Made by a program: the position numbers and the translations under genes. A stretch of 64,000 nucleotides of DNA, taken from Membranipora membranacea. Taxonomy: Eukaryota > Bryozoa > Gymnolaemata > Cheilostomatida > Membraniporidae. This document shows positions 14,001-23,617 of this stretch, piece by piece. The stretch is from the NCBI GenBank assembly GCA_914767715.1, contig OU612070.1:16261501-16325500 (forward strand). Reading direction: 5' to 3'. Under the pieces are notes generated by a model. The model was not told the origin of the DNA and did no database searches. It was given only the letters and a program-made list of their open reading frames with translations. Every line of letters starts with the position of its first letter. The first letter of the stretch is position 1.

Positions 14001-17000
14001 TCACAATCCCCACCTGCTGATTGGAGAAAAGTCAAGGCACATGTAACAACAATTACGCCAAAGTATGTTTTATTTGTAAGGAACATAACTTTCCTGGTGA
14101 TTGTGCACCAGACTTCAAAAACTATTTGTTTCACATTTACAAGTGACCCAGACTTATACACTACACTAGCATCTACACGTATAATTTTATATATCACTTT
14201 CAGTTATAAGTCTAGTGACTTTATATCGGGGCGTTACAGTACGTTATGTTTTGGCCAGTAAACCATCTCTGCTACTCAAGATATAGAAAAAAAGAGAGTT
14301 TAAGATGCAACATGATGAATTAGAAATAACACTACTATGCATACAATAAGCAATGACCCAGAAAAAAACGTAACGTCAGTGATGTTTTCAGAAAGAAAGC
14401 ATTTGAGTTGAAGAGGAAGGGAAAATATGAGAGGAAATATCAGACTGGTCGATTGTATCCAATGGGTCAACGTAAACGAGACTGGAACCACTACCATTCC
14501 GAGGTGCAGTTGCGTTTACATTAATGGAGGCCTTTGATATGAAATTTTGGATGAGTGGTAAAATACGCGGCATGGATATTTGTGGAGATATGCCATCAGT
14601 ATAGAAGTTTGTGTCAGGATCTAAATAAAGCTTTAAATCTGGCAGCTTTTACGGTATGCATTGATTGACGTCCCAGTAACAACCTTAGAAACTCAGGCAA
14701 GCTGCTCGACAAAAGTTTACAAGGGTCAGCTATTCTAGATTCTGAACTGGTGGACCAATAAAAAGGTGAAATGCGGTCCAGCAACCATACAGAATTATCC
14801 ATACGCTTGTTCTGGGTCAGATATATATATAAAATAATAGGCCTATACAATATATCAGTGGTTTGCATTGATGGCAGCAATCCAGATCAACATGTACAGA
14901 ATAAAAATTAATTTCTCATTTTGAGATAACATAACCATTCAAATCACTATGAATAGGTCAGAGTACACGGAGCTAACCATGCCAACTGCAAATAGTTGAA
15001 GCAATATACCACATTTAATATCTCTGTTGTCAAAATTGGAAATATGATTGCAGGTAACATCTCTCTTGGGGGATGATAATTGCTACATATCAGCTCTGGC
15101 GAAAGTAAAACAAAAAGGGTTCACAGAATCTAGGCTTCAACAACTCAAGCAAACAAGAAAGCTTGGATCAACTGAACCATGTCAAGGAAGGAGAAAACAC
15201 CCTGTCCCACCCAAAGCAGTCAGTAAGTTACTCTATTCAAAACAGACAGCCAATCACTCAGACAGAATTGGGTGAAACTTTATAAAATTCTGAAATGTGC
15301 ATTATGAGAGCTTACAACGTCTGAGGATTTGGTGAGATTCCCTTTTTTGTGCAAATGATTTGGTGAAAGTTTTCTCAGAATCGTGAGAAGACAACACCCT
15401 AAGAAAGTTGTAGATTAACATTCCTCACCTATATTGTATTTGTTGTAGTGAGAACTAAGTCAGGATTCTTCAGGTATCCCCAATACAGCGTTAAGAGTAG
15501 AATGAACGCCACTATGCAAAGGGTGCAGCAGTTTCACCTTATTAGTAAGTAATAATTGTGTACAAATGAGGGCTGACTTTGATAATCTAAAATTAATTTG
15601 TCGATTCAGAGCAAACTTCAACTTTGTAGTGAGCAAATTATCTAGTTGTTGATGTCTTTGGACAGCGGTGTAGCCCCTGGTGCTGAGAACATTCCACAAG
15701 CCTGGGATGGGGAAAGAAATCTGATCAGGATAATAATATTGTTTGCACAGCTTTTTCTAGGAATTTTTATCTACACTCTTCATCAAACAAGCTGGCCGTT
15801 TTTGAGTTTTTCATCATTATCTACAGGGTCAGTTTTGGTTGATCAAAGTACTCAAGTGACTCGGGGGATAATCGTAGCTAAATTCATCCATGCTGGATTT
15901 ACAACTTGGGACCTACTTAATAGGTATGTTCACTTATAATTTAAAGTACGAATTGTTGATGATGCACATAATGGCCCGGCGTAATACTGTGGGTTGCAGT
16001 TTAATCCTGGAAATCCCGAATTATATATATATATATGTATATATATATATGCATCATTTATTTATTTATGTGCTTTTTTAGCTCACAAATCTTTTCTTTC
16101 ATTCATTTATCTATCTGCGGGGGGTAAATTCTAAAACTCTTTTATTTTTAAACTGGACATCGTCTCTCAGTGGTATATATTCACAGGCGATGTATGTGCA
16201 CAACTCTGGATGTTCACCCCATTTACTCACTGGAGCATCTGAGAGGGCAGAAAAAAGAGCTACGTCCATGTAGACACACAGCTCCTGGTATGCTGGCCGC
16301 CAATGAGATGCATATCTTCAGAGATTGGTTCAAGTCGCAGCCTGTTTTCACTCTGTACAAGTGTGTGATGATTATAATTGAGTTTCTTGTGAAAAGCCTG
16401 CCTAAACTATAATTACCTAGCCTTGTCACACATTTTTTGTTTTTTTAGGGGGGGTACTCCCCAAAACAAAAGGTAGCCGCGTGATAAGGCTAATAGTTAC
16501 CTTTATTTTAATTCGAGCTATTTTTTTACACAGACAGGTAGCCTAGTAGGAATTCCAAATATATAATGATACTGCATCAGACAAATCAACCAAATCTATT
16601 GTGTTTCATACATTCATATGTCCCATCCATGACAGTTGCTGTGCCTTTCGAACGACTAATCAATGGACTGACTTTTCTTCATCATAAAATAAAGTTTTAA
16701 AAGACAAAGATCCCAAGCACACTCCTATATATACATACTTATGAAACTCAGGTGTTGGCTCTGATTGGTTGTCAGAGAGAGACCAGCCAATCAGATAAAA
16801 CCAATCAGATTAAACCAATCAAATTTAATATAATCAGATTAAACCGATCAGATTAAACCAATCAGATTAAACCAATCAGATTAAACCAATCAGATTAAAC
16901 CAATCAGACTAAACCAATCAGACTAAACCTATCAGAATCAACCAATCAGAATCAACATATTTTCCATAACTTATGTCAGAATTTGCTATATATCTACGCA

Positions 17001-20000
17001 GTTTGGTGATGTCCGAGCTGAGACAAGTCAGTAATGAGGACCTAACATACATGAGCAAGTTATCCTCAGGTCAAGGTCATGGATATGGTGGACACATGTG
17101 TAAGAGACATCTCACTAAACAGAGCACAGGTGCTAAGATGAGAAATACTGCTAGAATTCAAAGAGCAGCCAAGTCACTACAGAAGAGAGATCAAAAGAAG
17201 AGACCAGTTGATATAAAAGAAGACACCTCTACAACAACAACTACAAGTATGTCTCAGCCATTATTTGATAGTCAATGTTAGCACAATGATCTCACCGAAG
17301 GCATTGTAGAGCCATATTTTTAAGCCAAAGGTGTTTATTTTAATTATTTAATAGTTTTAATATTTATATTTTTTGATATTTAAATTTTTTTTGACATTCG
17401 TAATTTCCTCAATATTTATAATACTTTTTACATTAATAATATTTAATTTATACATAATTATACTATTTACAATATTTTACTCTGTGAGACAATATTTTGA
17501 ATTCGATGGTGTGTTCTTCTAGGCAAAAGTACTACATCTGGTAACAAAAATACGAGAGCATCCACTGTAACAACTGGGAGTGGAGAAGGAGAAGAAAAAG
17601 AAGCCGAATTAAAAGGCACCCGGAGAAAGAAAACAATGTATCCTGTCCACAAGGCTGCACAGCTTAAAACCGATGTAAAAGGTAGGCTCAATGTGTGATA
17701 AGATGTGGCCATAACTTGGATCATGGATACAAAATAAGCCAGAAGGGATTGGAAATCAATCAATTTATTCTTGTAAAATTCTAGAATTCACATGTCTTAA
17801 AGTGCAACCAAGGTTTCAAACAACTTCTCATTGATGGCCATTGATTAATAGCAGATTGCACCTTCTGCATGGGGAAAAAGACAAAATATAATTCGGATGA
17901 TTATTCAGCCAGAATTCTTGTGAAACATTTCTTCCATCAGGCACTCAAACTCAGCTAAAAGAGAATACCACATAGCAGTTTCCTGTTCCTGTTATTATTT
18001 AGCCTGTGCTCTATAATTATTACAGCAAAGTCTTGGAACCTCCCCTAAACTGAAGTGTTACCCAGCTTAGAGTCAGCAACTACTTTGAGTTTTGCATCGC
18101 GTAATGCACAAAGCTGATGCTGCCCAGCACATTATTTGCTACCCATTAATGCATTGCTGCGAAACCTTGGTTGCCCTTTAAATCTGAACTATGAACAGAG
18201 TTGATTTTTTTTTAAATTTGTAATTTCCTCAATATTTATAATACTTTTTACATTAATAATATTTAATTTATACATAATTATACTATTTATAATATTTTAC
18301 TCTGTGAGACAAAATTTTGAATTCGATGGTGCGTTCTTCTAGAGAAAAGTACTACATCAGGTAACCAAAATACGAGAGCAACCACTGTAACAACTGGGAG
18401 TGGAGAAGGAGTGGAAAAAGAAGCCGAATTAAAAGGCACCCGGAGAAAGAAAACAATGTATCCTGTCCACAAGGCTGCACAGCTTAAATCCGATGTAAAA
18501 GGTAGGCTCAATGTGTGATAAGATGCGGCCATAACTTGGATCATGGATACAAAATAAGCCAGAAGGGATTGGAGATCAATCAATATTCTTGTAAAATTCT
18601 AGAATTCACACGTCTTAAATATGAACTATGAACAGAGTTGATTTTTTTTAACATTTGTAATTTCCTCAATATTTATAATACTTTTTACATTAATAACATT
18701 TAATTTATACATAATTATACTATTTATAATATTTTACTCTGTGAGACAAAATTTTGAATTTGATGGTGTGTTCTTCTAGAGAAAAGTACTACATCAGGTA
18801 ACCAAAATACGAGAGCAACCACTGTAACAACTGGGAGTGGAGAAGGAGTGAAAAAAGAAGCTGAATTAAAAGGCACCCGGAGAAAGAAAACAATGTATCC
18901 TGTCCACAAGGCTGCACAGCTTAAAACCGATGTAAAAGGTAGGCTCAATGTGTGATAAGATGCGGCCGTAACTTTGATCATGGATACAAAATAAGCCAGA
19001 AGGGATTGGAGATCAATATATATTCTTGTAAAATTCTAGAATTCACACGTCTTAAATATGAACTATGAACAGAGTTGATTTTTTTTAACATTTGTAATTT
19101 CCTCAATATTGATAACACTTTTTACATTAATAATATTTAATTTATACATAATTATACTATTTATAATATTTTACTCTGTGAGACAAAATTTTGAATTCGA
19201 TGGTGTGTTTTTCTAGAGAAAAGTACTACATCAGGTAACCAAAATACGAGAGCAACCACTGTAACAACTGGGAGTGGAGAAGGAGTGAAAAAAGAAGCTG
19301 AATTAAAAGGCACCCGGAGAAAGAAAACAATGTATCCTGTCCACAAGGCTGCACAGCTTAAACCCGATTTTAAAGGTAGGCTCAATGTGTGATAAGATGC
19401 GGCCGTAACTTGGATCATGGATACAAAATAAGCCAGAAGGGATTGGAGATCAATCAATATTCTTGTAAAATTCTAGAATTCACACGTCTTAAATATGAAC
19501 TATGAACTATAAACCACATGAAGCTAAGACAAGGAACAAGTAGCAGATAAAAACAAGGCAGGGAACAACTGATGAAAATCAGATCTGATTTTTGACATTC
19601 TAATCTCCATCTCGCTGAGGGTGAAGATCCTTTCTTTCCTAGCTGGGGATCTTGTGGTCAATGGACATATTCTCTTCGGTGGCCTTAGTGTTGATCCTAA
19701 GAAGCAAAAATATCTGAACCAATATATGGATGAATCACATCAGCCACAGTCTGTATCCGAGGAGAGCAGTTCAGTCAACAGTCTACATAAAGGTACATTG
19801 ATTATTATAAAAAAAATAAATGAATAAAAAAATGAAAAATAAAAAACAAAGGAATAAATGATTAAAATAAAGTTACGAAAAACTATACAATTCACATCCC
19901 ATTGTACTTTCCGCAAGAGAGGTTTCATGGTTTGAGAGTCAACTCTAATAATAAAAATTCAGCAATTTTGAGAGCAGATAATCCGGGACGCCATATCTTA

Positions 20001-22399
20001 CCCGGCCAAGGGCCGTCGGGGCTGGGTGCTACTTACAGCTTCAAGTTGTAAAACCAGTTTCAAAATTTTCCCAGTGTATATTATTATTTCCACGAATTGT
20101 CATTATGTGATCTTGTATAGACTTGATAAAAGTAGAGTCTTAATTTCAAGCCATATGCAGGCCCGTAGTTCTAGGGGAGGCAGGGACGCTCTGCCTCCCC
20201 TAGAATGCTCAATAGAGTGGCCTAAAATTGCTATAATTGAATATTCCATATCAAAATGAGCTCATTTGGAACTTCCATTTGCTATTTATATCATTAAAAC
20301 GCTTTGGAGGCTGGAAACTCAGGGGGAGCAAACCCAACCTGGTGTTACTTCACACCCTCTAGGATTTCCGCCTCCCCTACCATCTTTCCTAAACAACAGC
20401 CCTGATATGTATAAGTTGTTATGGACAAACTTAATTTATAATCTATCCAAGATATCTTGCATTTCCTAAATAGCTTTAACAAACTGCGAAATGGCCCCGT
20501 TGAACCCATGGACAAAACACTCAACAATGTGTGTCATCTTTTTCATAGTATGTTAATGAAATGTACTTTATTCACCACACAATTGACTGCGTTGTTGGGC
20601 TCGTGTAAATCATCCTGTACCCGGAATGGCACTCTTAGTACAATTAAACTTGTCATGTGTTGAGCAGGACTGTCAGATTGTATTTTCACCAAAACACTGC
20701 AACCAGCAAGAGGTGAAGAAGAAGTAGAGCCCGTCAACCTACAACACAAACCCAGCCTCGTTACGCCCGTATCCCCATACCAAAGTGTACTAAAGCTCAC
20801 AGGGGACAAGTTCAAAACGTTCCGCAGCGGACAAGAATATAGTAGAGTAAATACGAAGGTCTATGAACTTAAGAAACTTCATGCTGTGGAGGACAAGATA
20901 GCAATAACAAGAGAGGATTCTGAAAGGAAAAGTGTGAAAAGTTTAGATGATAAGAATTCTGATTTGACGCTTGGCGAACTGACTCAGACACTGTCTACTA
21001 GTGTTCCAAGGTGATATGGGGCTTTTCTTTGATTGAATGCTTTATTGTTTCCAATGCTATTTCAACTTTTCAATCTATTTCATTAAATCTTTAGCGGCTC
21101 CTCCCATATATGGTATCAAATTGAAGGTCTTAGTCTGATTAGGAGCATTGTGGTAACGTTTCAGAAAGCCTCTGGACACAATTGAAACTATTATTTTTAT
21201 CGGAAAGAAAACTCTTCTAATTTTTCCTCAACAGCTGAAGTTGTCCCCTCCATATCGCTTCATAAGATGAAGATAATAATTATATCAGAAATTCTCTAAA
21301 TTCACTAATTTCAGATCACGATATATTCACTCTATATACACTTTTTATTTGACAAACTAATAGATCTCCTGAATATGGTAAAATCATTTAAAGATATGAT
21401 TATTTGCATGTGATTTGCCGTAGTTTTCTTGTCTCAGCGAATATCCTAAACCCATCAGCGCTACTAGCCATTAAAAAAGGTTTAGTCATTTGAACACTAT
21501 TTTTTGTATTATGTCAACTGCTTTGGTTTTCAGCCTTTTATCATACACACCACCTGTTGAGCCTCGCACTGAAGAAAAGGCTGAGGAATTTACAGTGACA
21601 TTCCTAGAGTGTGGAAGACTTGATCATCCAAATCTTGCTACTTCTCGTTTAGTTAGCCTGGGTGAGTTGGTCCTTGAGATGTGGTATAATGATCACTCAT
21701 CAGTGATGCATTGCTAGGCTGGTATGGTTAGCGTATGAATTATATGAGTACTGCAAGACTGATGCTCAAAATTCTGACAAGAGTAGAAAACCATAATGGT
21801 CGTAAATACTTCAGAAGAAAGTTAAAATTTTCAACACCACTCTCCATGTGACCTCAAGAAATTAACAAAATTATGTAGACTTCCATTAGCATTTAATAGC
21901 TTGGTCAACATTTTTTCAGGCTCTGCAAGTGTCATTTTCTTTTACATCTTGATCTACCCACATCTATAGTATATCCAGCAGCTTAATCCTCCAGAGGAGC
22001 TTTTACGCCAAGTGGGCACAACTCATAAGCATTGAGTGACCGATGCAATGAGAGTTTTAGTTATCAATGAGATGTTGAAAGCTAAACTCTGTTACTACTA
22101 ATTAATGGAGTCTCGCGTAACAGAGTGACAGAAAAATTTATCCTACATGAACAGTTTTGGCCACATATAAGATGATGGTTCGCAACTAAATCACTGTGAC
22201 ATATTTTTGACACGAACCTTTCTTTTCAGATTCCATGTGGTTCCCCGATCAGTCCTCCTCGGCCCTTCTTTGCGGTGATCCTGCCGTGTCTGATGATGAT
22301 CCTAGCTCGGGAAGTTCTATCCGCTCTCTACCACCAGAGCGAATATTCTCTACAAGACATGCAACATTGCCAAACATATCTAAATCTCTACACAAGTAG
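3234..22399 (+). CDS. Large uncharacterised protein, 28 exons, about 1400 aa
   Basis: Exons joined by phase-consistent GT/AG sites: 3234-3372, 3832-3990, 4379-4514, 5137-5320, 5763-5940, 6219-6352, 6714-6839, 7331-7533, 8288-8338, 8728-8833, 9262-9408, 10111-10251, 10514-10597, 12094-12214, 13993-14062, 14392-14503, 15054-15222, 15827-15923, 16187-16360, 17002-17246, four 159-nt repeats (17523, 18343, 18780, 19217), 19643-19792, 20668-21010, 21534-21661, 22230-22399. They total 4203 nt and end at TAG. I do not recognise the family. The first third is basic and charged, with stretches such as KRRLSRLHN. The middle has amphipathic helices (around KIKDKLSHIKETIQRKI). The C-terminal part is acidic and Ser/Thr-rich. 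No signal peptide or membrane segment is visible. The start was chosen because ATG 3234 opens the first frame-consistent exon; an earlier non-coding exon is possible. It converges on VTI1B. Confidence 0.75.
4525..4765. repeat. Dispersed repeat E, copy 1
   Basis: About 240 bp in an intron of the large gene that match 20159-20403. Both contain CTCTGCCTCCCCTAGAATGCTC, AGAGTGGCCTAAA and CCCAACCTGGTGTTACTT. The family is not identified, and no coding sequence or inverted ends were recognised. Confidence 0.75.
5040..5070. repeat. TA dinucleotide microsatellite
   Basis: A pure TA run in an intron. Similar runs occur at 3690-3710, 16021-16052 and 39295-39325. Confidence 0.85.
6898..6964. mobile_element. 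Palindromic MITE family D, copy
   Basis: Imperfect inverted repeat with GTGTTGGCTCTGATTGG on the left and ATCAGAGCCA on the right. It belongs with 7893-7976 and the start of the 16742 repeat. It sits directly downstream of the donor of exon 7 of the large gene. Confidence 0.6.
7893..7976. mobile_element. Palindromic MITE family D, copy
   Basis: Inverted repeat beginning GGCCAATGTGTTGGCTC and ending GAGCCAACACATTGGCT, with a spacer of about 40 bp. It carries several CCAAT/ATTGG motifs and lies in an intron of the large gene. Confidence 0.75.
9103..9220. mobile_element. Palindromic MITE family C with TA target duplication
   Basis: A near-perfect 118-bp palindrome from GTCTAAGTGCTCAGACGG to CCGTCTGAGCACTAAGAC, flanked by TA on both sides. 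Related copies are at 32221-32344 and 38920-39053. TA duplication and palindromic structure fit non-autonomous Tc1/mariner-like elements. Confidence 0.85.
10845..11095 (+). mobile_element. tRNA-derived SINE
   Basis: Head with an RNA polymerase III A-box-like TGGCTCAGTGCC (10857-10868) and B-box GGTTCGAATCC (10901-10911), in the spacing of a tRNA. A body with no tRNA folding follows and ends in an A-rich tail (ACCAAATCAAAAAGAAA). It lies in an intron of the large gene. A diverged relative with the same CTTCAGCA..CAAG..GTTGAAGG block is at 37180-37395. Confidence 0.75.
11418..11897 (+). repeat. Tandem pair of U2 snRNA-headed repeats
   Basis: Two units, 11418-11660 and 11661-11897, each begin GCTTCTCGGCCTATTGG(C/A)TAAGATCAAAGTGTCA. 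This matches the first 30 or so bases of U2 snRNA except for TA in place of TT and an extra A. The next U2 segment, with the GTAGTA branch-site recognition sequence, is absent, so neither unit is a working U2 gene. Both units share the rest of their length (GGCAGCTTGCTGCACAC, CTCTAGGATGCATTCTAG). The junctions before, between and after the units all carry GGCATTACYAGTG. This looks like a U2-derived SINE or a tandem U2 pseudogene family. Confidence 0.8.
12299..13710. mobile_element. Long inverted-repeat (foldback) element, MITE family A
   Basis: The left arm starts CCTTGTCACGCGGCCACGGG and the right arm ends GTGGCCGCGTGACAAGG. The outer arms 12299-12418 and 13590-13710 pair almost throughout. 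The left arm continues to about 12610 and pairs with 12690-12870. The right arm is therefore split by about 700 bp (12871-13585) bordered by related AAGTCAAAGC..TGAAGATTA sequences. The element occupies intron 14 of the large gene. Short copies of the same termini occur at 16420-16492, 31342-31386 and 36543-36629. No coding sequence was seen. Confidence 0.82.
13720..13840. mobile_element. Palindromic MITE family B
   Basis: TAGATCAAGTATATCCATTTTTCCCGC at the left pairs with GCGGGCAAAATGGATCAAACTTGATCTA at the right. The centre has a G-run. This family (GATCAAGTTTGATCCATTTGCCTGC ends) recurs at 32024-32131, 33444-33556, 35759-35850, 37446-37586 and 53339-53465, all in introns or intergenic DNA. 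Confidence 0.85.
14523..14830. repeat. Dispersed repeat F, copy 1
   Basis: Roughly 300 bp, directly downstream of exon 16 of the large gene. It matches 28595-28885: both have GGATGAGTGGTA, CTGGCAGCTTTTAC..TATGCATTGATTGAC and CCAGCAACCATACA. Family unknown, and no open frame is shared by the copies. Confidence 0.75.
16420..16492. mobile_element. Short MITE family A copy
   Basis: CTAGCCTTGTCACAC at the left is answered by GCCGCGTGATAAGGCTA at the right, around a G-rich centre. Inside an intron of the large gene. Confidence 0.6.
16742..16960. repeat. 14-bp minisatellite CCAATCAGATTAAA in a family D remnant
   Basis: The region begins as a family D element (GTGTTGGCTCTGATTGG) and then runs into about eleven tandem copies of CCAATCAGATTAAA with few changes, drifting to AGACTAAA and AGAATCAA at the 3' side. 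The array seems to have grown from the inner arm of the element. The CCAATCA core matches the NF-Y/CCAAT box, but nothing shows that it is used. Confidence 0.85.
17376..19506 (+). repeat. Tandem array of four duplicated exons with their introns
   Basis: Four copies of a unit of about 437 bp lie in the large gene. Each holds a 159-nt exon: 17523-17681, 18343-18501, 18780-18938 and 19217-19375. All four start after TTCTAG, end at AAAG|GTAGGC, and are phase 1 at both ends, so any number can be included or skipped without shifting the frame. The encoded 53-residue repeat contains STTSGN, VTTGSGEG, KGTRRKKTMYPVHKAAQLK. Copies 3 and 4 share VKKEAE where copy 2 has VEKEAE. Intron sequence is nearly as conserved as exon sequence, pointing to recent duplication. 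The spacing of the first copy is stretched by a 377-bp insertion. Open frames on the minus strand here are antisense shadows. Confidence 0.92.
17801..18177. mobile_element. TTAA-flanked MITE in the first exon-repeat unit
   Basis: The 377-bp insert begins AGTGCAACCAAGGTTTC and ends GAAACCTTGGTTGCCCT, which are inverted repeats of each other. It is flanked by TTAA at 17797-17800 and 18178-18181. The other three units have an uninterrupted CTTAAATATGAAC at this place, so the empty site is present in the same window. TTAA duplications are typical of the piggyBac superfamily. No transposase is encoded, so this is a non-autonomous element. Confidence 0.88.
20159..20403. repeat. Dispersed repeat E, copy 2
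   Basis: The second copy of the repeat at 4525-4765, in the same orientation and also in an intron of the large gene. It opens with GCCCGTAGTTCTAGGGGAGG. The opening of the same repeat is hinted at near 2541, where only a few bases match. Confidence 0.75.
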
Positions 22400-23617
22400 T
22401 GTATGTCACATTGAAGTCATTAGAGCTGGACCTTGCTCAAACAATATGATAGCAATATCATGGGTGCTTAAAATTGTTTATTGTCTAGAAGTGCAGCACT
22501 AATTTTGTAGTTCTGACTTTAAATAGACATGAATGCCATACCTGCCAGAAGTGATGAACATAGCTGTTTTTGGGCTTTTCAAAGACCAAACATATAAAAA
22601 CCTAAAACACATAAACTAATTAACTTTTCCTTGCTATTCAATTCATTGTCATATTAATCCATTTGGTAACGATTACATTACACACTTTCTATCAAACATG
22701 AGGGCCAAATGTGATCTAGGAGGAGGCTCATTGTCTCATGTATAAAGGAAGAAAACATCACACTGTGCCGTGATCTCATACCTGTTTGAAAAACATGCTG
22801 ACTCATGTTTTAAATTGGCATCTCAACAAGTGCCTTTAACATCAAACTGTGGAAAGTCTACCATGTCAGTCAGTCCATATGTAGCTGCATCGTGAAATAT
22901 GCGGAATTAGAGAAACTATAATTTCAGGAGCCATGAGGTCATAGATGAGATAGCATCGCGAAATTATTAGATAGCCAGATAGGTCATCTGACACCAACTA
23001 CAGGTAGGAATGGATATCCTTATTAAACAACAGCAAAATCAATCCATCTAATGGACTCCTTTCCATACCAAATACAACTATAATAAAACGGAAGATGAGG
23101 TAAACGGCAATCATTCATGTTGGAGTATCAAAATATTATAAAAATAAAAATGAGACATGTGCTGAACAACGTGAAAATATGTTGCATAACCGCTACCCGA
23201 AATAAATTAGTAAATCAAGAGCACGCTATGTGAAGAAAAAACCCATGTTAACAATAAAACAGAGGGCATGGGCTAGTCATCATGAAAACCACATCGTAAT
23301 TGTCTTATCATAGGTAATCCATAAAAGTAAAAGACAATGTATCAGCTATGTTATAAAGGCTTATAATTATCGAGCGATGTTATTCATGTCCATTGACAAT
23401 TTTAATACTACCGTAATCTAATCAGATTAGACGTGGCAAAGTCAGAATAAGGGTGACCCTATCATTGCCAGGATCTAGCAAAGATGATCCTATCATCTAT
23501 ACAGGTAGACTTTGTATTGATCCTCAGTCCGTTTGGCTCTTGTCATTTGCGTGGCATTCGAGATATGATGGTCGTTATTGGATTATAAATGAATAATGAC
23601 TGAAACTGTCTCACATA
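22400..23617. other. Intergenic, between convergent genes
   Basis: Carries the 3' ends of the large gene (+) and VTI1B (-). No other gene or clear repeat recognised. Confidence 0.5.

Noticed and set aside
14195-14238. An alternative exon after ATCACTTTCAG in the large gene
   Set aside because: Its donor phase leads to an immediate stop at 15054; the exon at 14392-14503 fits both neighbours.
15449-15471. A tiny extra exon after TTGTTGTAG in the large gene
   Set aside because: It would leave phase 2, which runs into a stop in the next exon; skipping it keeps the frame open.
17467-19457. Four similar minus-strand ORFs of 85-98 codons
   Set aside because: They are antisense to the duplicated exons; their similarity is only that of the exon array.
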